Assembly: GCA_003220615.1 (NCBI GenBank)
Contig: QHTB01000135.1
Span: 57,017 to 121,016 of the forward strand
DNA length: 64,000 nucleotides
Direction: 5' to 3'
DNA from: Candidatus Rokuibacteriota bacterium
GTDB taxonomy: Bacteria > Methylomirabilota > Methylomirabilia > Rokubacteriales > CSP1-6
A program made the position numbers and the translations under genes. This document shows, one piece after another, positions 55,694 to 64,000 of the stretch (the stretch's first letter is position 1; the number at the start of each line of letters is the position of its first letter). The notes beneath the pieces are model-generated. The model saw nothing but the letters and a program-made list of their open reading frames with translations. It was not told the DNA's origin and did not search any database.

Positions 55694-57439
55694 ATGTCAC
55701 TCGACTCCGCGTCCTCCCAGCGCTCGGCACCCGCGTACTCGCCCACTCATACCGTCCAGGCCATCGGCCGCTCGTGGGCGGTCGCTGCCGGCCATGCGCT
55801 GGCCTCGGAGGCCGCCGCCCGCGTGTTGAGCGCCGGCGGCAACGCGATCGATGCCGGCGTCGCCGCCGGGATCACGCTCGGCGTCGTCCATCCCGACATG
55901 GTCAGCGTCGCCGGGGTGGCGCCGATCCTCGTCCACGTCGCTGGTACCGGCCAGACGTGGCAGGTCTCCGGCGTCGGTCCCTACCCGCGTGTCTCCACGG
56001 TCGAGTACTTCGAGCGGCGTCACGGAGCCCAGATTCCTCCGGGCCTCGGGCGCACCGTCGTCCCGGCGGCGCCGGCAGCATGGTGCGCCGCCCTCGAGCG
56101 CTGGGGAACGATGTCGTTCGCCGACGTTGCGGCGCCCGCCACCGAGCACGCTTCACAGGGCTTCCCCGTGTCGAGCTTCTCGGCCTACCAGCTCGGCGCC
56201 AACGCCGCGAAGTACTCGCGCTGGGAGACGTCGAAGGCGCTCTACCTCAAGGACGGCCGCGCGTTCCAGGCCGGTGAGAGGCTCGTCCAGCGGGAGCTCG
56301 CCGACACGCTCGGGCGCATGGCCGCGGCCGAGAAGCGCGCCGGTGGTGATCGGGCCGCGGGCATCCGCGCCGCGCGCGACGAGTTCTATCGCGGCGAGAC
56401 GGCGAAGCGCATCGCGGAGTTCCACCGGAAGGAAGAGGGCCCGCTGACGCTCGCCGACCTCGAGGGCTTCGCGGTGGACGTGGCTCCGGCCCTGACCACG
56501 ACGTTCGGCCGCTGGCAGGTCGCGGCCTGCGGCTTCTGGTGCCAGGGCCCGGTGCTGCTCCAGATGCTGAACATGCTGGAAGGCATCGACCTCGCCGCGC
56601 TCGGCCACAACTCGCCCGCGTATCTGCATCGGCTGGTCGAGACGATCAAGCTCGCGTTCGCCGATCGCGACGCCTATTTCGGTGACCCGGCCTTCGTCGC
56701 GGTCCCCGAAAACTTGTTGTCGAAGGCCTACGCGCGCGCTCGCCGCGAGCTGGTCGGTGACCGCGCGTGGAAGGAGATGCCGCCGCCCGGCGACCCGACG
56801 CGCATGGAGGCCTCGAAGGCGCGCGAGGTCCTGCCGGTGGCCGGTGGCTCGAGCGACTCACTCGACACGAGCTACGTGGCCGTCGTTGACGGCGCGGGGA
56901 ACGCGTTCTCGGCGACGCCGAGCGATCCGAACGCCGACTCGCCGGTCGTGGCCGGTGTCGGATGCGTCGTGTCTCCGCGTGGCTCGCAGGGTTGGCTCGA
57001 CCGCAGCCATCCCAGCGTCGTGGCGCCGGGCAAGCGCCCGCGTCTCACACCCGCGCCGGCCATCGCCTTCGAGGACGGCCGGCCGCTGCCGTTCGGCACT
57101 CCGGGTGGCGACGTCCAGCAGCAGGCGATGCTCCAGGTGTTCCTCAACATGGCCGTGTTCGGCATGCCGATCCAGCAGGCGATCGAGATGCCGCGGGTCG
57201 CCTCCCGCAGCTTCCCCGACTCGTTCTGGCCGCACGTGATGTCGCCGGGCAAGGTCGAGGCGGAGAGTCGGCTGCCGCGTGAGACGCGCGACGGCCTCGC
57301 GGCGCTCGGCCACGACGTCGCTGCGTGGCCAGAGTGGGAGTGGCGCGCCGGCGCCGTGTGCGGCGTGCGCGTCAGCGCCGAGGGTGCCCGCTGGGCGGGA
57401 GCCGATCCCCGTCGCGGCGCGCACCCGATCGCCCGCTAA
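55694..57439 (+). CDS. Gamma-glutamyltransferase family protein
   Basis: This is a 581-residue autoprocessing Ntn hydrolase. SEAAARVLSAGGNAIDAGVAAGITL is the N-terminal motif. The nucleophile Thr is in SLDTSYVAVVDGAGNAFSATPSDPN, and TPGGDVQQQAMLQVFLNM follows near the C-terminus. There is no signal peptide, unlike periplasmic GGT, so it is likely cytoplasmic. The start is the ATG at 55694. It is divergent from the C26 hydrolase with which it may share a gamma-glutamyl substrate. Confidence 0.9.
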   Translation: MSLDSASSQRSAPAYSPTHTVQAIGRSWAVAAGHALASEAAARVLSAGGNAIDAGVAAGITLGVVHPDMVSVAGVAPILVHVAGTGQTWQVSGVGPYPRVSTVEYFERRHGAQIPPGLGRTVVPAAPAAWCAALERWGTMSFADVAAPATEHASQGFPVSSFSAYQLGANAAKYSRWETSKALYLKDGRAFQAGERLVQRELADTLGRMAAAEKRAGGDRAAGIRAARDEFYRGETAKRIAEFHRKEEGPLTLADLEGFAVDVAPALTTTFGRWQVAACGFWCQGPVLLQMLNMLEGIDLAALGHNSPAYLHRLVETIKLAFADRDAYFGDPAFVAVPENLLSKAYARARRELVGDRAWKEMPPPGDPTRMEASKAREVLPVAGGSSDSLDTSYVAVVDGAGNAFSATPSDPNADSPVVAGVGCVVSPRGSQGWLDRSHPSVVAPGKRPRLTPAPAIAFEDGRPLPFGTPGGDVQQQAMLQVFLNMAVFGMPIQQAIEMPRVASRSFPDSFWPHVMSPGKVEAESRLPRETRDGLAALGHDVAAWPEWEWRAGAVCGVRVSAEGARWAGADPRRGAHPIAR

Positions 57440-58065
57440 AGGTCTCGGAGGCGGGCTTCGGCGCGAACCACCAGCCGAGGCCCACCATCGTCACGCCGAG
57501 GAGCGTCGGGAGGACGTCGAGCGTTTCGAGCGCCTCGCCCAGGAGGCTCCCGAGCGCGGGGTCGGCCAGCATCATCTGGGCCGCCACGTAGCCCAGGATT
57601 CCGCCGCCGATCCAGACGATCCAGCCGAAGCGCATCATCAACCGCGCGAGCAAGCCGCTGCCCCAGACGACGAGGGGCAGGGAGAGCGCGATGCCGAAGA
57701 CCACCAGCAGCAGATCGCCGTGGGCCGCGGCCGCCACCGCAAGGACGTTGTCGAGGCTCATCACGGCGTCGGCCACCACGATGATCCACACGGCCTCGCG
57801 CAGCGATGAGCCTTCGCGAACGTGACCGGGCCGGGACGAGTTGCAGGAACGGGATGCGGAGCAGAAACGTCGCCAACCCGATGAAGCCGAGGCGAAGGGC
57901 CACGGCGCCCGCGGTGCCCCACACGCGCCCACGCCACTGCTGCTTGGGGGGAAGCGTGCGCACGGCGAGCGCGATGACGAGGGCGTTGTCGCCGGCCAGC
58001 GTGAGGTCGATGACGACGATGCTGAGCCAGCGCGCCCAGAACTCGGGGTCGAGCACCGCGTCCAT
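57372..58065 (-). pseudogene. terC: TerC-family membrane protein, broken by an internal deletion
   Basis: TerC proteins export or handle metal ions such as manganese. The first part, from the ATG at 58065 (LSIVVIDLTLAGDNALVIALAV, then FLLRIPFLQLV), is normal. After 57837 the frame leaves the family, while GHVREGSSLREAVWIIVVAD and AVMSLDNVLAVA resume in another frame from 57827. The hydrophobic helix usually between them is absent from both frames. So about 15-20 codons plus one or two bases are lost, by real deletion or assembly error. The tail overlaps the convergent gamma-glutamyltransferase gene end by 68 bp. Confidence 0.75.
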
Positions 58066-58069
58066 GGCG

Positions 58070-58165
58070 TCAGCCGCCGATCAGCTTGAACAGCGCGATC
58101 ACGATCTTGCCGAACACGAGGAGGGCCACGGTGATGGCCAGGCCCTCGTACTTGTTGATACGCAT
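58070..58165 (-). CDS. Small membrane protein (31 residues) before terC
   Basis: The ATG at 58165 has AAGGAG 8 nt upstream and encodes MRINKYEGLAITVALLVFGK, then IVIALFKLIGG. One hydrophobic helix is flanked by Lys residues, typical of a single-pass small protein. The stop is 4 bp before the terC start. It may be a small TerC partner. Family not known to me. Confidence 0.55.
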   Translation of the reverse strand: MRINKYEGLAITVALLVFGKIVIALFKLIGG

Positions 58166-58260
58166 CCCGCGTCTCCTTGGAGGCGAGCCTCCGCGACGCG
58201 CGGAGACTCGGCAGAGGGTTCCCGTCGGTCACACCGGGACGGGGAGAGCCCGCGGGCAGG
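58166..58260 (-). promoter_or_regulatory. Highly structured leader upstream of the small protein and terC
   Basis: Read on the minus strand, four hairpins crowd this 95-bp gap. 58221-58243 has CCCGTC/GACGGG arms with an inner GGT/ACC. 58189-58205 has a perfect 7-bp stem with a 3-base loop. 58179-58192 is GGAGGC/GCCTCC. 58173-58182 pairs CTCC with the ribosome binding site. The last three overlap each other, so only some can form at once. This is the logic of a riboswitch or attenuator controlling translation. I could not match it to the manganese yybP-ykoY consensus. Confidence 0.4.
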
Positions 58261-58569
58261 CTAGTGGTCTTCGCCGGAAGCGGACGGAGCGAGCGGCGGA
58301 TCGGCGACGAGACGGATGCGCGGGGCGTACGCGGGTCGCGCCGTCAGCAGAGCGCGGAGCGCATGAGCCGCCCCGACACGCTCGGCGTCGAGCCGCGGTG
58401 CTGCGTCACGTCGGCCGGCAGCTTCGGCTGGCCGGGACAGTCGGAAGCCTCCGAGATGGAGAACCTCCTCGTCCTCCTCGAACTCCACGCCACGCGGCGT
58501 CGGCGCCACCGGCATGGCGAGATCGAGACAACACAAGAGGATCAGCAGGGGAAGAAATCGACAGCGCAT
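58261..58569 (-). CDS. Small secreted or anchored hypothetical protein
   Basis: This is a 102-residue ORF with a signal peptide (MRCRFLPLLILLCCLDLAM, cysteines near its end) and a low-complexity mature part, VEFEEDEEVLHLGG then Arg/Ala-rich. No family recognised. A TAGACT hexamer ends 9 nt before the ATG at 58569, in line with the leaderless pattern of the window, and supports it as a real gene. Confidence 0.5.
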   Translation of the reverse strand: MRCRFLPLLILLCCLDLAMPVAPTPRGVEFEEDEEVLHLGGFRLSRPAEAAGRRDAAPRLDAERVGAAHALRALLTARPAYAPRIRLVADPPLAPSASGEDH

Positions 58570-58578
58570 GCTCTTGAA

Positions 58579-58584
58579 AGTCTA
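58579..58584 (-). promoter_or_regulatory. -10 hexamer TAGACT, leaderless start
   Basis: TAGACT on the minus strand ends 9 nt before the ATG at 58569; TG precedes it directly. No ribosome binding site is seen. Confidence 0.45.
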
Positions 58585-58670
58585 CACCTTCAGACCTTTG
58601 ACGACGTACTCCTGGGCGAACAGCGTGACGATGAGCGCCAAAGGCTTCGCCGCGAGCCCAGTCGCGACCG

Positions 58671-59543
58671 TCAGTAGCGAACGGCGAACCCGGTGCCGGC
58701 GATGACGTCGTTGGCCTGTCGGTTCAGGCCGACGCCGGCCCGGACGTCGACGGCGAGATTCTTCGTGAAGAAGTAGATGAGCCCGCCCACGGCGTAGTGC
58801 CGCGTGCCGGTGTCGGCGCCGCCGGATCCCACCGGGTAGAAGGCGTCCCACTCGACGAATGCCTGGAGCTTTCGCGTGAGGGCCACGGCCGCCGTGAGCC
58901 CCGTCGCCACTTCGACGTGGGACTCGAGGTTCCCGTCGGCCACCGAGTTGGTCGCGATGAGCAACTCCACGTCGAAGAGATCCTTGACGATTTCCCAGCT
59001 GAAGTCGACGTTGACGCCGGGCAGTACTCTGCCGGCCGTGACGCCCTTGCTGCCGGTCGGCACGGTCATCTGGGGAATCAGGGCGATCTGCGGCACGTAC
59101 CCGTCTTGCTCGATCAGCGCCAGCTTCACGCCGAGATAGAGATCCTGGGCCCCACTCTCGCGGGTCGTCGTCCCCGCCACCGTCTGTTCTTGGCGCAGGA
59201 AGTTCTGGCCGACCCGGAACTCGAACCACTCGGCGAACATCCCGACGCGCAGCAACGCCTCGGGATACGTCTGCGACGAAAACGACGAGCGTTTTTCCGT
59301 GAACGTGTACCCCGACTCCAAGATGACGCGGCCCTTCCCCACGGTCGTGGTTGCCTCGGGGAAGTGGGGCCGATCAGGATCGAGGCGCTCTTCCTCTTCG
59401 TGACCGTCCTGACGTCCGCTGCTGCCGAAGATGGATCCGAGGAGCGTCTTCGGGCCTTTCGAGTCCGCTGCGTCGGCCGAAGGCGTCACCGGGCCGGAGA
59501 GAGCCGCGATCAGCGCGATCGCGATCAGCAGGAGTGCGATCAC
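58671..59543 (-). CDS. Outer-membrane beta-barrel-like protein (phenol MetA-type family)
   Basis: This is a 290-residue exported protein with a hydrophobic start (ALLLIAIALIAALSGPV, then PSADA). The rest alternates as beta strands ending in an aromatic residue (GTGFAVRY, a C-terminal Tyr as in outer-membrane barrels). The order GKGRVILESGYTFTEKRSS, AEWFEFRVGQNF and VPTGSKGVTAGRVLPGVNV fits the MetA-like phenol-degradation outer-membrane family. A GTG at 59543 is the start. The MFS gene stops 17 bp downstream of this start. Confidence 0.75.
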   Translation of the reverse strand: MIALLLIAIALIAALSGPVTPSADAADSKGPKTLLGSIFGSSGRQDGHEEEERLDPDRPHFPEATTTVGKGRVILESGYTFTEKRSSFSSQTYPEALLRVGMFAEWFEFRVGQNFLRQEQTVAGTTTRESGAQDLYLGVKLALIEQDGYVPQIALIPQMTVPTGSKGVTAGRVLPGVNVDFSWEIVKDLFDVELLIATNSVADGNLESHVEVATGLTAAVALTRKLQAFVEWDAFYPVGSGGADTGTRHYAVGGLIYFFTKNLAVDVRAGVGLNRQANDVIAGTGFAVRY

Positions 59544-59559
59544 GCGGGAGCGGTGTCCT

Positions 59560-60837
59560 CTACGACGTGGCGGGCACGGGAGCGGCGGTGGGCCGAGAGA
59601 CGAGCGGCTCTTCGCGGATCATCATCGCGAGGCCCGCGGCGACGAACGCCAGCACCGCGGCCGAGAGGAAGGCGCTCGAGTAGGTGCCGGTCAGCTCGAA
59701 CACCCAGCCGGCGAGCGCGGCGCCGAGGGCGGAACCGACCTGATGCGCGAAGAAGATCCAGCCGGAGAGCTCGCCGACCGAGTAGCGCCCGTAGATGTTG
59801 GCGGTGAGCGTCGTCGTGGGCGGGACGGTGGAGATGTAGTTGAGGCCGAAGAGCGCGGCCCACAGGTGCAGCGAGGGCACGTTCCACACGTAGAGCAAGA
59901 ATAGCAACGACACTCCGCGCACGAAGTAATACGTGGCGAGGGGGCCCCGTCGCCCGAAGCGATCGCAGATCCAGCCCGACGCCAGCGTTCCCATGATGTT
60001 CATCGCGCCCATCACGCCCAGCGCCGACGAGGCCTGGAAGGCGGTGAAGTTGTGCTCGAGGGCGTGCGGCATGAAGTGGGTGAGGACCATGCCGTTCGAG
60101 GTATATCCGCAGACGAAAAACGTGCCCATGAGCAGCCAGAAGGGAAGGGTCTGGGCCGCCTCGCTGACCCCGACGCGCCCGGCCACCCTCGTGGCCTCCG
60201 CTTCGGCCCTCGTCGGCGCCGGACCCGTGGCGCCGTAGGGACGCGCGCCGCGGTCTTCGGGATTGTTCCGGATCAGTGCGAGGCAGACGGGCAGGACCAG
60301 CACCAGGAGCCCGATACCGAGCCACAGAAAGCTCGTGCGCCAGCCGAACCAGACCGTCAGTGCCGTGGCGAGCGGGATGACGATGAGCTGGCCGGCCGAC
60401 ATGCCGCCGGCGGCGATCCCGATGGCCAATCCGCGCCGCGCCTCGAACCAGCGTGCGACGACGGTGGACCCGGTCGTCAGCGCGACCCCGCCGGCGCCGA
60501 GAGCCATGAAGACGCCGGTCATCACGTAGACGTGCCAGAGCTTCTGAATGAACGACGATCCGATGGCGCCCAGGGCCAGCACGAACAGCGAGATCGCGAT
60601 GACGTTGCGTGGCCCCCAGCGGTCGGCCAGGCGCCCGACGAACGGCCCGACGGCGCCGAGGAGCAGGAGCGAGACGGCGGCGGCGCCCGACAGCGCGCCT
60701 CGGGTCCAGCCGAATTCCGCCTCCATCGGCTTGATGTAGACGCCGAACACTGATCGGAGACCGGAGCCGGCCAGCATACAGACGGTGAGGGCACCCAGCA
60801 CGATCCACGCCGGGTGCACCCGGGGCGCGCGGCTCAT
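59560..60837 (-). CDS. MFS transporter, monocarboxylate/oxalate-type
   Basis: This is a 425-residue transporter with 12 predicted helices. The N-terminal YIKPMEAEFGWTRGALS is typical of the monocarboxylate/oxalate-formate group. GRLADRWGPRNVIA and GWICDRFGRRGPLA are the loop motifs between helices 2-3 and 8-9. I chose the ATG at 60837 (MSRAPRVHPAW) over that at 60843 because TATCAT ends 9 nt before it, matching other genes here. Confidence 0.9.
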   Translation of the reverse strand: MSRAPRVHPAWIVLGALTVCMLAGSGLRSVFGVYIKPMEAEFGWTRGALSGAAAVSLLLLGAVGPFVGRLADRWGPRNVIAISLFVLALGAIGSSFIQKLWHVYVMTGVFMALGAGGVALTTGSTVVARWFEARRGLAIGIAAGGMSAGQLIVIPLATALTVWFGWRTSFLWLGIGLLVLVLPVCLALIRNNPEDRGARPYGATGPAPTRAEAEATRVAGRVGVSEAAQTLPFWLLMGTFFVCGYTSNGMVLTHFMPHALEHNFTAFQASSALGVMGAMNIMGTLASGWICDRFGRRGPLATYYFVRGVSLLFLLYVWNVPSLHLWAALFGLNYISTVPPTTTLTANIYGRYSVGELSGWIFFAHQVGSALGAALAGWVFELTGTYSSAFLSAAVLAFVAAGLAMMIREEPLVSRPTAAPVPATS

Positions 60838-60846
60838 GGCCATTCG

Positions 60847-60852
60847 ATGATA
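60847..60852 (-). promoter_or_regulatory. -10 hexamer TATCAT, leaderless start of the MFS gene
   Basis: TATCAT on the minus strand ends 9 nt before the ATG at 60837 and 3 nt before the ATG at 60843. The first spacing fits a transcript starting at the codon. Confidence 0.45.
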
Positions 60853-60873
60853 CTGGGCGGCCGACCGATTCTC

Positions 60874-63495
<2,622 letters not shown>

Positions 63496-63505
63496 GGCTC
63501 CCTCG

Positions 63506-64000
63506 TTATCCGAGATACGCGCGGGGATTGTCACTCCGCAGCGTCTTGAGTTTTTCGTAGAGCTCGCGCTCGGCCGTCGTGAGATCCGACGGCATGACGA
63601 TCTTCACCCCCACGAGCTGATCCCCGCTGCCGCCACTGGTCCTGGGCCGCGGCATCCCGTAGCCCGGCAGCCGGAACGTGCGCCCGCTCGAGGTGGCGGG
63701 CGGGATCTTCATCGAGACCTTGCCCCGCAGCGTCGGCACCTCGACGCTCGCGCCCAGCGCGGCCTCGGGCGCCGTGATCGGCAGCTCGATCTGGATGTCG
63801 TCGCCCTTGCGCTCGAAGAGCGGGTGCGGGGCGACGGTCACGGCGAGATAGAGATCGCCGCGCCCGCCGCCGGAGCCAGTGCCCTCGCCGGCCACGCGCA
63901 CCCGCTGGCCCGTCTTCACGCCCGCCGGGATCTTCACGTCGAGCTGCCGCCGCGCCCGCTGCCAGCCGCTGCCTCCGCACGTCATGCACGGCTTGCCGCC
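63506..64000 (-). CDS. DnaJ-type protein, C-terminal part (cut by window edge)
   Basis: The frame enters from the right edge with [10 protein letters not shown], one zinc-type CxxCxGxG knuckle. The substrate-binding barrels follow: [20 protein letters not shown] and [21 protein letters not shown]. It is a second DnaJ/CbpA-like co-chaperone, distinct from the dnaJ at 26.3 kb, and is upstream of clpB in the same direction. The J domain lies outside the window. Confidence 0.88.
   Translation of the reverse strand, partial: GGKPCMTCGGSGWQRARRQLDVKIPAGVKTGQRVRVAGEGTGSGGGRGDLYLAVTVAPHPLFERKGDDIQIELPITAPEAALGASVEVPTLRGKVSMKIPPATSSGRTFRLPGYGMPRPRTSGGSGDQLVGVKIVMPSDLTTAERELYEKLKTLRSDNPRAYLG

Noticed and set aside
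58166..58260. Manganese yybP-ykoY riboswitch before terC
   Set aside because: The conserved GGGGAGUAG-type and GCAAGACC-type segments are not seen; only the general structure is suggestive.

Overview
The window is about 64 kb of GC-rich bacterial chromosome, densely packed with ordinary bacterial genes. Most neighbours overlap by 1 to 4 bases (ATGA, GTGA or TGATG junctions). LpxC and an outer-membrane beta-barrel-like protein indicate a Gram-negative envelope. A caa3-type oxidase indicates aerobic respiration. Many branched-chain-amino-acid-type and polyamine-type ABC transporters, acyl-CoA dehydrogenases and a benzoate-CoA-ligase-like enzyme suggest a soil or sediment heterotroph. The overall style resembles Candidatus Rokubacteria (Methylomirabilota), but that is inference from gene content, not proven. 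I saw no rRNA, tRNA, CRISPR, phage or insertion sequence.

Layout. 1-2.9 kb: pyrR-pyrB-pyrC operon (minus strand) with a promoter, a short hairpin leader and an apparent one-base frameshift in pyrB. 2.9-18.6 kb: mostly minus-strand catabolic genes for small nitrogen compounds. These are a cytosine-deaminase-like amidohydrolase, a DUF296 protein, a four-gene PotABCD-like transporter, a DUF1989 protein, an Asp/Glu-racemase-superfamily enzyme, an exported RidA-like protein, an SDR, a carbamate kinase, a YlbE-like DUF1116 protein and FdrA. FdrA, YlbE and carbamate kinase are parts of the oxamate carbamoyltransferase route that ends allantoin degradation in E. coli. A plus-strand island (14.6-17.1 kb) interrupts this block with an unknown protein, a LigD-type polymerase domain and an OsmC-family gene.

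That OsmC-family gene is the most striking item. It has an in-frame TGA exactly where the family has its reactive cysteine. A bacterial-type SECIS hairpin (bulged U, GGU in the apical loop) follows at the expected distance, so the gene most likely encodes a selenoprotein.

18.6-37.3 kb: NtrY/NtrX-like two-component system, DUF4390, lpxC, archease, rsmE, prmA, dnaJ-grpE-hrcA, hemW, lepB-lepA, then nucleotide-sugar genes (NDP-sugar pyrophosphorylase, Trm112-like, epimerase, UDP-glucuronate decarboxylase, UDP-glucose dehydrogenase). 37.4-42.2 kb: caa3-type cytochrome oxidase with fused subunits I and III and a cytochrome c domain on subunit II. 42.3-54.9 kb: a carbamoylase-type amidase, then a plus-strand acyl-CoA and transport block (two acyl-CoA dehydrogenases, PPOX-fold protein, NUDIX protein, benzoate-CoA-ligase-like enzyme, thioesterase, Liv-type ABC transporter, metallo-beta-lactamase-fold protein). 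54.9-64 kb: divergent class I glutamine amidotransferase and gamma-glutamyltransferase, a broken terC preceded by an unannotated 31-residue membrane peptide and a structured leader, a beta-barrel-like protein, an MFS transporter, clpB and the end of a second DnaJ-type gene.

A window-wide pattern is that at least ten transcription-unit starts have a -10-like hexamer 5-11 nt before the start codon and no Shine-Dalgarno sequence. Leaderless transcription is probably common here. It also helps choose starts for lepA and the MFS gene and supports the reality of some small ORFs.
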